Source: JADLGL01 sp050184415 (lineage in GTDB: Bacteria > Pseudomonadota > Alphaproteobacteria > Rhizobiales > Kaistiaceae). From it: DNA of 64,000 nt. The notes below the pieces were generated by a model. That model worked only from the letters and a program-made list of their open reading frames with translations, was not told the DNA's origin and ran no database searches. Location: assembly GCA_050184415.1 (NCBI GenBank), contig JBFXAJ010000004.1, positions 62,001-126,000 of the forward strand, read 5' to 3'. Each line of letters begins with the position of its first letter. Position 1 is the first letter of the stretch. The translations under genes were made by a program, and so were the position numbers. Shown here piece by piece: positions 8,041 through 16,987 of this stretch.

Positions 8041-8336
8041 TTTTGGCAGCAAGCGCGGCGCGGCCCACGTCGCCGCTCCCTCGAATGTCGCGCCGCTCGC
8101 TTCCGGAAGAAGTTCTGTGCGCCGCCGATATCGGGTCTCCACACCTCTCCCCGACGGCGAGAGGCGACCTCAGTGCGAGCGCTCGGATACCGGTGGCAAC
8201 CACAGACAGCCCCCTGCAATCCGGTGGTGACGCCGGCGGCGCCGCCCCGTAGAAGCAGCGCGGCCGACACGGTCTGACGGCGGGCCCCGCCGCTCCGACG
8301 TGACGGGGCGAGCGCGGGCGCGAGGCGGGGAGCGGG
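8041..8336. other. 296-bp intergenic region
   Basis: No gene is supported. A short hairpin-like stretch with CCTCTCCCCGACGGCGAGAGG lies near 8140, resembling the other intergenic repeats. The downstream FAD enzyme has a purine-rich GGGGAGCGGG just before its ATG. Confidence 0.45.
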
Positions 8337-9443
8337 ATGAAGATCACCATCATCGGCGGCGGTTCGGCCGGGCTTGCGGCCGGCATCGGGGCGCGGCAGA
8401 AGCTTGGCGCCGACGTGACGATCCTCGAGCGCCAGGCAGCCGGCGAAGCGCCGGGGCTCGGCGTCGCCCTCCTCCGCTTCGCCTTCAACGAGCTGCGCAT
8501 GGCCGGCCTCGAAGGCTTCACCACCCAGGCCGACGGCTTTGCGATCGGCAGCGAGATCGGCGTCTTCGCCGGCGAACATGGCAGGCCGTTCGTCCGCCAG
8601 ACCCGCCGCAACGAGCAGCAATATTGGGGCGTCCGCCGCTCGACATTGCTGTCCTTCCTGACCGGCGCCGCGGAGAAGGCAGGCGTCCGCATCGAATATG
8701 CCACCGACGTCACGCCCGACCGCATCCGGGCCGAGCGCGCCGACGCGGATCTCCTCGTCGGCGCCGACGGCGCCGGCAGCCTCGTCCGCGGCACCTATGC
8801 CGACGAGTTCATGCCGACCATGGCGGAGGCCGAGTCGCGCTATGCCTGGCTCGAGCTGGAAGGCCGGCTGACCGATTTCATGTTCGGCTATGTCCTTGTG
8901 CCCGGCGCGGGGCTGATCCGGATCACTGCCTATCCCCACAGCCCAACCGAATGCTCGGCGATCGTCACCCATAGCGCCGGCCTCAGCGCGACGCTCGACG
9001 CGCCGGGGATGCTGGACGCTGACGGCAACATCACCGAGACCGCCCTCGCCCTCCTCAACGACTACTTCGCGGCCGGCCTCGACGGCCGGCGGCTCAAGGG
9101 CACCACGCGCTGGCGGCGCTTCCGCGCCACGAGTTGCGGCCGCGCGGCTTCGGGCAACGCCGCCATCGTCGGCGACGCCTTCGCGACCGTCCACTACGAA
9201 ACCGGCTGGGGCACGTCGGCCGCGCTCCAGGAGTCGCGCATCCTCATGCATATCCTCGAGCTGTCGCTGCGGCAGCGGGGCGAATCGCTCGACGCCGCGC
9301 TCGGCCTTTTCAACCGCAAGGCCCTCGAGCTCTCGAGCGGCCTTGTCAGCGAGGCGCTGCGGGTGATGCGGGCGATCGACAGCCAGGCGGCGCTGTTCGC
9401 CGAGCTGGGGGCGGCACGTTTCCTCGAAATCGAGACCCCGTAG
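8337..9443 (+). CDS. FAD-dependent monooxygenase (PHBH-fold hydroxylase)
   Basis: A 368-residue flavoprotein of the UbiH/p-hydroxybenzoate hydroxylase fold. It has the dinucleotide-binding motif G-G-G-S-A-G-L-A-A-G at residues 7-16 with a basic/acidic strand end V-T-I-L-E-R, the middle D-G motif L-L-V-G-A-D-G-A-G-S, and the third FAD motif A-A-I-V-G-D-A-F-A-T-V. Such enzymes hydroxylate aromatic or related substrates with NAD(P)H and O2. The substrate is not predictable and no pathway genes adjoin. No membrane segment is present. Confidence 0.85.
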   Translation: MKITIIGGGSAGLAAGIGARQKLGADVTILERQAAGEAPGLGVALLRFAFNELRMAGLEGFTTQADGFAIGSEIGVFAGEHGRPFVRQTRRNEQQYWGVRRSTLLSFLTGAAEKAGVRIEYATDVTPDRIRAERADADLLVGADGAGSLVRGTYADEFMPTMAEAESRYAWLELEGRLTDFMFGYVLVPGAGLIRITAYPHSPTECSAIVTHSAGLSATLDAPGMLDADGNITETALALLNDYFAAGLDGRRLKGTTRWRRFRATSCGRAASGNAAIVGDAFATVHYETGWGTSAALQESRILMHILELSLRQRGESLDAALGLFNRKALELSSGLVSEALRVMRAIDSQAALFAELGAARFLEIETP

Positions 9444-9866
9444 GCGGACGGGCAAATCCCCCATTGGGGTTATTTCGTGGCGCTGTCGTGCGGGAACAGT
9501 GACTTCCGATAGTATACTGCGGTCCATGCCCGCGGGCATTTGATCCACATCTGCCTCGGATCGCGGCAGCTTCAAATCCAGCCGCAAAACATACTTTGAA
9601 TATCTGCAAATCCGACGGTTGGCAACCCAAGTTTACTCGCTTGGGCTCTTCTCAGGTATTTTATGGGTTTGCAATACCTAAGCTTCCCGCTTCCATCTTT
9701 TACATGATTGACATCGAGCATTACATCTGCTCGAACTACCGCTCAGGCGGCCCCCGTGAACATGTGGTTAAACCTCATGTTTACCCGTTTGGGGCTATCG
9801 CCATAGGGGACGACAAGAAGCCAGACAAAAATATTCGGAAACGCAGGCAGATAGGGAGGATACTTA
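9444..9866. other. 423-bp AT-richer region upstream of the first PQQ dehydrogenase
   Basis: Visibly less GC-rich than its neighbours and without a credible gene. It presumably carries the dehydrogenase promoter. TTGACA is present at 9708-9713, but no good -10 element stands 16-18 bp downstream, so no promoter is called. A strong ribosome site AGGGAGG precedes the ATG at 9867. Confidence 0.5.
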
Positions 9867-11810
9867 ATGCTTGCTGCAAAGAAGTCGCTGAAACTTTCCG
9901 CATCGCTGGTGGCGATCGCGGCCGGCTACGGGATCGTGGCGCCGGCGTCGGCCAATGACGACGTCCTGGCGCTGCAGGACGATCCCGCGAATGTGGTGAT
10001 GCCAAGCGTCAACTATTTCGGCTGGAACTACTCCACGCTCGACCAGATCACGCTCGACAACGTCGCTGACCTGCAGATCGCCTGGACGTGGCAGATCGGC
10101 ATCCTCGATTCGCACGAGGCTCCGCCGATCGTCGTCGGCGACACGATGTACATCGTCTCGCCGAAGCCGAACTACGTGTACGCGCTCGATCTCAACAACA
10201 ACGGCGTCATCAAGTGGGAATTCCGCCCCGACATGAATGTCGAGGAGGCGGTCCGCGTCGCGTGCTGCGGCGCCCAGACCCGCGGCATCTACTACGCCGA
10301 AGGCAAGATCTTCTACCAGACCCTCGACGGCCAGGTGTTCGGCCTTGACGCCGCAACCGGCGAGGCGCTGTGGCGGTCGGTCGGCGCCGACATGTCGGTT
10401 GGTGAGACCCTCGTCGGCAACGGCCTTGTCGTCGGCGATCTGTTCGTCACCGGCAATGCCGGCGGCGAGTACGGCGTCCGCGGCAAGATCCAGGCCTTCG
10501 ACATCAACAACGGCAATCTGCAGTGGGTGATGTACTCGATGGGCCCCGACAACGAAGTCGGCATCGGCCCGCGCTTCAACCCGTTCTATGCCGACGACAA
10601 GGTCGGCTCGCTGACCACCTGGTACGGCGACTCCTGGCGCCGCGGCGGCGGCACGGTGTGGGGCTATTTCACCTGGGATCCCGAGATCAACCTCCTCTAC
10701 TACTCGACCGGCAATTGCGGCCCGTGGAACCCGGACTATCGCCGTCCGTGGGGTGAGCTGGTCCTCGACGAGAATGGCGGCCTCGCCGAGTACCGCAACA
10801 ACTGGTGCGCCTCGCAGCTCGCCCGCGACGCCACCACCGGCGAACTGATCTGGGCCTACAACATCACTCCCGCCGATGCGTGGGACCTCGACGAGCCGCT
10901 GATCACGCCGCTGATGGACATCGAGATCGACGGCCAGATGCGGAACGTTGCCGTCAAGGCGGCGCGCAGCGGCTACTTCTTCGTCTGGGATCGCGAGACC
11001 GGTGAGCTCGTCACCCAGCCGTGGCCGTTCGTCTATGTCGACTTCATGACCGGCGTCGACATGGAGACGGGCCGCGTCCTCTACAACATCGACGACATGA
11101 TGTTCACCCACGCCGAGGATCGCCTCCGCTATACCCAGGCGGGCGTGATCCCCGAAGCCGATCGCGGCCCCGACTACACCGGGACCGAGGTCGAGTGGTG
11201 CCCGGGCATCGCCGGCCGCAACTGGCAGAACGACGCCTACTCGCCGCGCACCGGCCTCCTCTACACCTCGACCTCGACCGGCTGCGGCCGTCTGATCGTG
11301 ATCGAAGAGGAGTACATCCCCGGCAATGCCTGGCGTGCCCGCACTTCGCTGGCCGGCGCTGCCCGGCAGCTCCGGACGCCCGATGGCGGCATCCCGGCGA
11401 TCGGGGAAGGCGTTGAAGCAACCCATCAGGGCGAGCTTCAGGCCAACAATCCCGGCACGAGCACGACCGAGTGGCGGCTCAACCAGATGCAGGGGAACAG
11501 CGTTCCGGTCATGGCGACCGCGACCGACCTCCTGTTCCAGGGCGGCAACGACACCGGCGTCGTCCGCGCCCTGAACGCCACCAATGGCGACATCGTGTGG
11601 GAGTTCCGCACCGGTTCGCGGTTCAACTCCACGCCGATCACCTATCTCGGCCCGGATGGCCGCCAGTACATGGCGATCGTCGCGTCGTCGGCCGCGGCCA
11701 ACGGCGCGGTCGCGATCGACGCCGCCCCGGACAACGCCAACCGCTACCGCCGGTCGGGCTCGACCCTCTACGTCTTCGCCTTGCCGGAGACGGTCGCGGC
11801 GAATCCGTAG
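9867..11810 (+). CDS. PQQ-dependent alcohol dehydrogenase, lanthanide (XoxF)-type, paralogue 1
   Basis: A 647-residue periplasmic quinoprotein that oxidises an alcohol with pyrroloquinoline quinone. Residues 1-29 are a signal peptide ending A-S-A-N. Eight W-motif propeller repeats are visible (for example A-L-W-R, I-V-W-E-F-R). Key sites: vicinal cysteines C133-C134, metal/PQQ ligand E201 in G-G-E-Y-G-V-R-G, N283 in T-G-N-C-G-P-W-N, catalytic D340, and D342 two residues on (W-D-L-D-E-P). The extra Asp is the lanthanide ligand of XoxF-type enzymes; calcium MxaF has Ala there. It is monocistronic with a strong terminator. A close paralogue lies at 18511. No cytochrome partner or pqq gene is in the window. 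Substrate unknown. Confidence 0.9.
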   Translation: MLAAKKSLKLSASLVAIAAGYGIVAPASANDDVLALQDDPANVVMPSVNYFGWNYSTLDQITLDNVADLQIAWTWQIGILDSHEAPPIVVGDTMYIVSPKPNYVYALDLNNNGVIKWEFRPDMNVEEAVRVACCGAQTRGIYYAEGKIFYQTLDGQVFGLDAATGEALWRSVGADMSVGETLVGNGLVVGDLFVTGNAGGEYGVRGKIQAFDINNGNLQWVMYSMGPDNEVGIGPRFNPFYADDKVGSLTTWYGDSWRRGGGTVWGYFTWDPEINLLYYSTGNCGPWNPDYRRPWGELVLDENGGLAEYRNNWCASQLARDATTGELIWAYNITPADAWDLDEPLITPLMDIEIDGQMRNVAVKAARSGYFFVWDRETGELVTQPWPFVYVDFMTGVDMETGRVLYNIDDMMFTHAEDRLRYTQAGVIPEADRGPDYTGTEVEWCPGIAGRNWQNDAYSPRTGLLYTSTSTGCGRLIVIEEEYIPGNAWRARTSLAGAARQLRTPDGGIPAIGEGVEATHQGELQANNPGTSTTEWRLNQMQGNSVPVMATATDLLFQGGNDTGVVRALNATNGDIVWEFRTGSRFNSTPITYLGPDGRQYMAIVASSAAANGAVAIDAAPDNANRYRRSGSTLYVFALPETVAANP

Positions 11811-11836
11811 TAGCCGTTTCGGCATAGCCAAACACG

Positions 11837-11867
11837 AAGGCCCGGGTGGCAACGCCCGGGCCTTTTT
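11837..11867 (+). terminator. Rho-independent terminator of PQQ dehydrogenase 1
   Basis: Stem AAGGCCCGGG (11837-11846) pairs with CCCGGGCCTT (11855-11864) over an 8-nt loop and runs into TTTTT (11863-11867). It begins 27 bp after the stop codon. Confidence 0.9.
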
Positions 11868-11869
11868 CA

Positions 11870-12050
11870 TTGCGGGAGAATCCTTCGCCCCGCGAAGGGG
11901 GAGAAGAGCCTGCCCCAGGCTCGACCCGGGGTGGCGCGAAGCGCTGGATGTGGGGCGCGCCGAGGGCGGCGTTGGCGAGACACGCCGCCGTTCCCCCTCA
12001 CCCTCCCCGCAGGCGGGTAGAGGGAGGAGCAACTTGCCAAGTTGCGACCC
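11870..12050. repeat. Mosaic of intergenic palindromic repeats
   Basis: The gap between the terminator and the methyltransferase contains CCTTCGCCCCGCGAAGG-like hairpins, a degenerate copy (CCCCAGGCTCGACCCGGGG, 11913-11931) of the CCCGGG-family palindrome, and a hairpin GCAACTTG-C-CAAGTTGC. It has the same flavour as the repeats at 5.6-5.9 and 61.5-62.0 kb. No gene is seen. Confidence 0.6.
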
Positions 12051-12057
12051 GCTCGAC

Positions 12058-12708
12058 CTATCGTGCCCGGAGCCCCCATTGACGGCTCTTGGCGAAGACG
12101 AGCTCGAGGCGGTGGGCGGCGGCGAATTCGTTCACCGCGCGGTAGACGCCGTGCTGGTTGGATGCGGGATCGGGGTCGTAGTCGTCGCCGGTGATGATGC
12201 CGCCGGATTTCATCTTCGGCAAAGCCGCGGCCAGCTCGTCGAGCGTCTGCTCGTAGCTGTGGGAGCTGTCGACATAGAGGAAGTCGAACCAGCGGTCGCG
12301 GATGCCGCGGAGGAAGTTCTTGGCCCAGTCGATCACGACCTCGACCTGCCCGGCGCTGATCTCCTCGCGATAGACCGTCAGGATCTCGATGACCGTGTCG
12401 ACGCGGGCATCCTGCTTCAGGCCCGACTGCCAGTAGCCGCCGAGACGGAACCACGGGTCGACGAGATAGAGTTTCCGGCAGTGCGGCAGCAGGAACTCGC
12501 CGAAGCCGCCCTTGTAGACGCCGAGTTCGGCCCCGACCGCGTCGTGGCCGAGATAGGGCCGGATGACCTCGTAACGCTCGCGCTGGCGGTCGAACGAGTT
12601 CCAGCGCGCATCCTTCCAGGCCGCGAAGCGATAGCGCGTCCGTTCCTCGGGCTCACCGGCGACCGCGGCGCGGCCGGCGTGGCCATTGGTCGTTGCTCCC
12701 GTCGGCAT
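12058..12708 (-). CDS. Class I SAM-dependent methyltransferase (Methyltransf_24-like)
   Basis: A 216-residue cytosolic protein with a Rossmann-type methyltransferase core: motif I V-G-A-E-L-G-V-Y-K-G-G-F (SAM-binding G-x-x-x-G), an acidic strand end L-Y-L-V-D-P-W, the F-L-Y-V-D-S-S-H-S-Y segment, and I-I-T-G-D-D-Y-D. These motifs match the family that methylates sugars or other small molecules in glycan loci. It has an excellent ribosome site (AGGAGG) before ATG 12708, 8 bp after the preceding gene, so it is the last gene of the glycosyltransferase operon. Confidence 0.82.
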   Translation of the reverse strand: MPTGATTNGHAGRAAVAGEPEERTRYRFAAWKDARWNSFDRQRERYEVIRPYLGHDAVGAELGVYKGGFGEFLLPHCRKLYLVDPWFRLGGYWQSGLKQDARVDTVIEILTVYREEISAGQVEVVIDWAKNFLRGIRDRWFDFLYVDSSHSYEQTLDELAAALPKMKSGGIITGDDYDPDPASNQHGVYRAVNEFAAAHRLELVFAKSRQWGLRAR

Positions 12709-12716
12709 CTTTCCTC

Positions 12717-13367
12717 CTATCGGTTGGCGGCGGCCCGCGCCGCGAGCGCCGGAACCGGCTCCTCCACCGGCCCGACCGGATAGAGCGAGGATCCGCCGAG
12801 CGTGACGATGCCGGCGAGTCCCCACTTCCGCTGAACGAGATCGAGCCGCGCCTTGGCATAGGCCTCAAGCGCGGCCTGGTTCTGGCGGCTGCCCCGATGC
12901 GGCGGAAAGTACTCGTAGGAGTAGCCGCGCTTCCGGAAGATCGCGATGCTCGTGCTGTCGGTCAGGAAGAGCGGGATGAAATCCGCGGTGCGCTTCTGGT
13001 TGTCCTCGACATAGCGGACGACGGCATCGAGATCCGCGTCGCCGAGGCCGAAGACGGCGAAGCCGATCACCCGCACCTTCGAGCGGTTGATGGCGTAGCT
13101 GGCAAAGCCGGCATTGGGCCACAGCGGGTTCGCAGGCGCCCGTCGCGTCGGCCACGCAGCCGGATCGCTGAGCCGCTCGGTCCGCGGGTTCGGCCGGGGC
13201 ACGATGGCTTTCCGCCGCGAGCGGTAAGGCGAGGCATCGACCACGATCGGCGGATCGCCCGGCGGCATCATCAGGCGGAGCGCGGAGAGTTCCGCGAACT
13301 GGCGCTCGACCAGCTCCTTCAGCCGCCGGATCTCGGAGTGAAGGACGGCGTCCTGCGGTTGGCTCAT
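12717..13367 (-). CDS. Unknown protein of the glycosyltransferase operon
   Basis: A 216-residue protein without a recognised domain. The N-terminus (S-E-I-R-R-L-K-E-L-V-E-R-Q-F-A-E-L-S-A-L) is a short coiled coil. The middle is basic and Pro-rich. The C-terminal half has an alpha/beta pattern (R-V-I-G-F-A-V-F-G-L-G-D-A-D, F-I-P-L-F-L-T-D-S) resembling the nucleotide-sugar side of GT-B enzymes but without a full domain. It sits 16 bp downstream of the large glycosyltransferase and 8 bp upstream of the methyltransferase. A partner or truncated transferase is possible. Confidence 0.6.
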   Translation of the reverse strand: MSQPQDAVLHSEIRRLKELVERQFAELSALRLMMPPGDPPIVVDASPYRSRRKAIVPRPNPRTERLSDPAAWPTRRAPANPLWPNAGFASYAINRSKVRVIGFAVFGLGDADLDAVVRYVEDNQKRTADFIPLFLTDSTSIAIFRKRGYSYEYFPPHRGSRQNQAALEAYAKARLDLVQRKWGLAGIVTLGGSSLYPVGPVEEPVPALAARAAANR

Positions 13368-13383
13368 CGGTGCTTCCGTTTCG

Positions 13384-16300
13384 TCAGGCGGGGACGAGCG
13401 CGCGGCGCTCGGCCGGCGGGGCCGCGGCCGTCCCGCCATCGGGGAGGACACCGGCGATCAGCGCGGCGGCTTCCGCAGCGCCATTGTCGAGGGCGATGCG
13501 GAGGCAGTTCACCCGCATCACCTCGCGCGTGCGCGGGTCGAGGACGGCGGCGAGGATCCCCGGGAGGTCGTGCGCAATCCGGTTCTCGGAAACCGACAGC
13601 GCCGCTCCCTGCTCTTCCGCAAAGACCGCGCGGCCGCCCTGGTCGTCCATCATCGGAGCGTCGTTGGCGACGAAGATCGCCGGCAGGCCGAACGAGATGA
13701 TCTCGTTGTAGGAATTGTAGCCGGCCGCGGCGACCGTAAAGTCGAAGGCGTTGAAATAGCGGCTGGTGGGGAAGCCCTTCATCACGCGGATGCCGGGCCA
13801 TCGGTCGAACGACGCCACCCCGATCGACCATTCGATGAGAACGATCTGAAGCTCGGGATGGGCCTGGCAGGCCTCGATGACCTCGCGGGTGATCGTGACG
13901 ACGTCGCGCGTCGTTCCCGAGCCGAGCTGGACCAGCACGGCCGGCCGGTCGGGATCAAGGCCGAGCTCGGCTGCCGCGGCGGCGCGGGTGAGGAGATCCT
14001 GCTCGTCGAGGAGCCGGATCGGATCGACATGGGCAACCCGGCCGCGATGGACCGCGGTCATCCCCTCATCCTTCGAGCCGGCGATGTCGCGCGGCTCGAT
14101 GATGAGGTCGAAGAATTTCTGCCGGCGGATCAGCGGCTCGTTGAACTGCTGCGCGCGCCACATGCCGCGGCGGACCCAGACGGCCGGCACGTCCGCGCGG
14201 TTCGCCACCGCACCGATGAGGCCGGCATAGGGCGCACCGCCGTCGAACACGACCGCGCTCACGGCGTAATAGTCCATCAGCTGTTCGAACTGGACCCTGA
14301 ACCAGTCGTTCCAGTCGGCGTTGGTGCTGTGCTCGCTCTGGGTGTGGAACGGGATGTACTCGGCGAGGTAGCCGAACGCCTCGAGGAGGCCGAAGGCCTG
14401 GCTCATGGTGAAGAACACCGGCTCAACGTCGGCGGGGAGCCGCCGCGCGATCGACAGGAGCCGCGTGATGTGGCCGAGGCCGACGCCGTTCGACGACACG
14501 AAGGCGATGCGCCGCGGCGCCGCAGCGGCCCGCGCCGCCACCGGCGCCTTGCCGGTCAGGCGCTCGAGGCGCGACAGGTGGATCGCGTCCGGCCAGACGT
14601 TCCGCGCCGCGCGGGCCGCGTCGCGGGCGAGCTCGCCGAGCCGGTCGTCGTCCCAGGCCTTGGCGACGATCTCGTTGATCTTCCCCTTGTCGCCGGCGAC
14701 GCAGCCCGGGCCGATCTCCTTCTGGATCGCCGAGGGCAGGATCGGGACCGTGCCGCCCGCCATCGCCTCGGCGACCAGCATGCGCGGCAGCGTTTCGGAC
14801 ACCGGGTCGGCGATCACCAGGAAGTCCGAGCGGGAGAGTACCTTGGTGATGGCGATCTCGGCCGGCGAGAACCATTCGCTCGTAGCGCTGATGGTCTTCT
14901 CGTCATGGATGTCGGTGCGGATCGCCCGCACGTAGTTGATGCGGCCGAGGTCCTCCACGAACTGCCGGTCATCGCCCGACGGTCCGCCTTTGGCGTCGGC
15001 AAAGGCCACCGCAACCACCGGCCGGTCGGCCCGGAAGGTCCGCGGCCGGTAGGGCGACGCGGCAAGCGCCGGCGACCAATTGTCGACCTCGATCGGCACC
15101 TCCTCCCAGGCTTTCAGGAGCGCGTCGCGGATCGCCGGCGTCGTCGGCGCCCACACCGGCGTCGTCCGAAAGACGATCGACAGCATGCGGTGGGCGTGGT
15201 GGAGCGCCGGCTGCGACAGGGTGCGGTCGATGACGACGATCAGCCGCGCGGTTTCGATCGCAGGGAACGCATCGGGGATCGGGTCGAACAGGCTCTCGCC
15301 GCCATGGACGACCACGAGCCGGGCCTGGACGCGGTCCTTGTGGACCACCAGCGACGCCTCGCCCCGGAGGAGGCAGGCGTCGATCTCCGAGCGGACGTGC
15401 TCGGCATGCACCGCCTTGGTCGGAACGTGGATCAGACCGGAGCGGTAGCCATTCGCCGCCTGGATGCGGACCTCATGTGCGATGCGGAGCGGCCGGTCGC
15501 CGGTTGCCCGCATATCGGCGATGGTGATGACGTCATAGGCGTCGGCGCGGACATAGATGGACGCCAGCGCGTTTGCGGAATCGACCGCCTGGTCCACGGC
15601 AATCCTGCGCGACGGCGTGCGGCGCGGGTTACCCTTAGCCGGCTTTGCTCCAAGATCCCGGACGAAACGCACGTGACGCTCGGGTCCGTAGTTCTCCTTC
15701 ACCCAGCGCGCGGCATGGGCGGATTGCGAGCGGTAGCGGCCCCAGTCGCCGTGGAGGCTGCGGGCAACGTCGATCGCCTCTTCGTCGCGGGCGTAGATCG
15801 CGGCGCCGTCGAAGGTCGATTCGAAGTGCGGGGGCAGGATCGCCACCGCGCCCGAGGCCAGCGCCTCGGCGACGGTCCGGCCGAACGCCTCGATCCAGTG
15901 CGGGTGGTGGTAGTAGACGAAGAAGTCGATGCCCTTAAGGAACTGCGCCGGCTCAACCTCGCCGAACCGGAAGGTTCGCCAATTGTCGGGGAATGCGCCC
16001 ATGGTCCGGGTCAGGAAATCGCCGACGCCGAGGAGACGGACCTCAACGGCGGGATCGGCGGGATAGACCCGAAGGATGTCGGCGCGGGTCGCGGGCCATT
16101 TCTCCTTGTCGGCGCGGCTGTGCCGGCCGACCACCGGGATCTCCCGGAGCGGACGGGGCCGCCGGGCGTGCCATTCCTCGGGGAAGATCGTGTTGTGCCA
16201 GTCGGCGTCGTGGACGCGGATGCCGGTGGCGCGGTCGAGGCTCTGGCGGACGTTGGGCGAGATCGGCGCCCAGGCGACGGCGGTGCCCGCAAGGTCCGCG

Positions 16301-16686
16301 CAGACCGCGTCGACCGTCGCGGGGTCGTAATAGGGCACGCCATTGGTGTCCTCGGCGCCCTGGTGGGCGACGACGATCGCGGCGTCGACCTTGAGGCGCG
16401 GCCCGGCCATGGGGGCGGTGAAGGCGAGCGGATTGTGGAAGACCGCCAGCGGCGCCTCGATCGCCTCCCGCGCCTGCGGCGCGACGAGCGTCGCATGCTT
16501 CTGGTCGATGCAGTCCCTGATCTGGGGATGGAGGCCGCGCCGCTTTCTCAGGACTGGCGCTTTGACCTGGCAAAGGCCGATCCGGTACCCGGCGCCGGCG
16601 AGCGCCCGGATCTCATGAGCCGTCGCCACGGACGTTCCACCCGGGAATCGAAAATCTCCGACGAGGAGGACGTCGTACGCTTCCAT
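13384..16686 (-). CDS. Giant multi-domain glycosyltransferase (three GT-B-like units)
   Basis: A 1100-residue soluble protein with no transmembrane helix. Residues about 1-365 form a GT4-like unit with a nucleotide-sugar region (H-P-H-W-I-E-A-F-G-R-T-V-A-E-A-L-A-S-G-A). Residues about 370-700 repeat that layout, ending P-R-M-L-V-A-E-A-M-A-G-G-T-V-P-I-L-P. Residues about 720-1085 form a MurG/GT28-like unit with the glycine-rich start S-S-N-G-V-G-L-G-H-I-T-R, a donor-binding strand L-V-Q-L-G-S-G-T and a P-A-I-F-V-A-N-D-A-P acceptor loop. It is the first gene of a three-gene operon. It presumably assembles a surface glycan; donors and acceptors are unknown. Confidence 0.78.
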   Translation of the reverse strand: MEAYDVLLVGDFRFPGGTSVATAHEIRALAGAGYRIGLCQVKAPVLRKRRGLHPQIRDCIDQKHATLVAPQAREAIEAPLAVFHNPLAFTAPMAGPRLKVDAAIVVAHQGAEDTNGVPYYDPATVDAVCADLAGTAVAWAPISPNVRQSLDRATGIRVHDADWHNTIFPEEWHARRPRPLREIPVVGRHSRADKEKWPATRADILRVYPADPAVEVRLLGVGDFLTRTMGAFPDNWRTFRFGEVEPAQFLKGIDFFVYYHHPHWIEAFGRTVAEALASGAVAILPPHFESTFDGAAIYARDEEAIDVARSLHGDWGRYRSQSAHAARWVKENYGPERHVRFVRDLGAKPAKGNPRRTPSRRIAVDQAVDSANALASIYVRADAYDVITIADMRATGDRPLRIAHEVRIQAANGYRSGLIHVPTKAVHAEHVRSEIDACLLRGEASLVVHKDRVQARLVVVHGGESLFDPIPDAFPAIETARLIVVIDRTLSQPALHHAHRMLSIVFRTTPVWAPTTPAIRDALLKAWEEVPIEVDNWSPALAASPYRPRTFRADRPVVAVAFADAKGGPSGDDRQFVEDLGRINYVRAIRTDIHDEKTISATSEWFSPAEIAITKVLSRSDFLVIADPVSETLPRMLVAEAMAGGTVPILPSAIQKEIGPGCVAGDKGKINEIVAKAWDDDRLGELARDAARAARNVWPDAIHLSRLERLTGKAPVAARAAAAPRRIAFVSSNGVGLGHITRLLSIARRLPADVEPVFFTMSQAFGLLEAFGYLAEYIPFHTQSEHSTNADWNDWFRVQFEQLMDYYAVSAVVFDGGAPYAGLIGAVANRADVPAVWVRRGMWRAQQFNEPLIRRQKFFDLIIEPRDIAGSKDEGMTAVHRGRVAHVDPIRLLDEQDLLTRAAAAAELGLDPDRPAVLVQLGSGTTRDVVTITREVIEACQAHPELQIVLIEWSIGVASFDRWPGIRVMKGFPTSRYFNAFDFTVAAAGYNSYNEIISFGLPAIFVANDAPMMDDQGGRAVFAEEQGAALSVSENRIAHDLPGILAAVLDPRTREVMRVNCLRIALDNGAAEAAALIAGVLPDGGTAAAPPAERRALVPA

Positions 16687-16774
16687 GGGATTGCCTCAAG
16701 TCAGGAGTGGAAGCCGCCGCGCGTCGGGCCGCGACGGTGGGGCTGCGCCGCGCGAACGCGACGCAGCCGTTGCG

Positions 16775-16987
16775 CTAGCCCTCGTACTGGCCGGGCGGGC
16801 CGATGTCCGGCTTGCCCGGAGGGCCGAAGATGTCCGGCCGTCCGGTATCGCCCGGCGGCTTGAACTTGGAGCCCGGGCCGTGGGCCCAGGCGGGCGGGTC
16901 AGCCAGAGCTGAGCCGCTACCTGCGGCGATGCCGACCGCGACGCCTGCTGCTGCCAAAGCCTGCAGCAGCTTGCTTGGTTTCTTCAT
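16775..16987 (-). CDS. Small secreted Pro/Gly-rich peptide
   Basis: A 70-residue exported protein. A signal peptide spans about residues 1-30 (MKKPSKLLQALAAAGVAVGI...A-L-A cleavage). The mature 40 residues are rich in Pro and Gly with two near repeats, G-R-P-D-I-F-G-P-P-G and K-P-D-I-G-P-P-G. The ribosome site AGGAGG precedes the ATG. It lies 88 bp upstream of the big glycosyltransferase in the same orientation and could be part of that unit. No family is recognised; a role as a glycosylated or surface-associated peptide is speculation. Confidence 0.65.
   Translation of the reverse strand: MKKPSKLLQALAAAGVAVGIAAGSGSALADPPAWAHGPGSKFKPPGDTGRPDIFGPPGKPDIGPPGQYEG

Noticed and set aside
9708..9713. 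TTGACA as a -35 element for the first PQQ dehydrogenase
   Set aside because: No acceptable -10 hexamer at 16-18 bp spacing; XoxF-type genes may use other promoter classes.
9596..9958. A plus-strand 120-codon frame overlapping the first PQQ dehydrogenase
   Set aside because: It overlaps the signal-peptide coding region in another frame and has no motif.
13570..16863. A plus-strand open frame of about 1097 codons
   Set aside because: It is exactly antisense to the giant glycosyltransferase and is rich in Arg, Asp, Val and Gly, as expected from the complement of GC-rich coding DNA.
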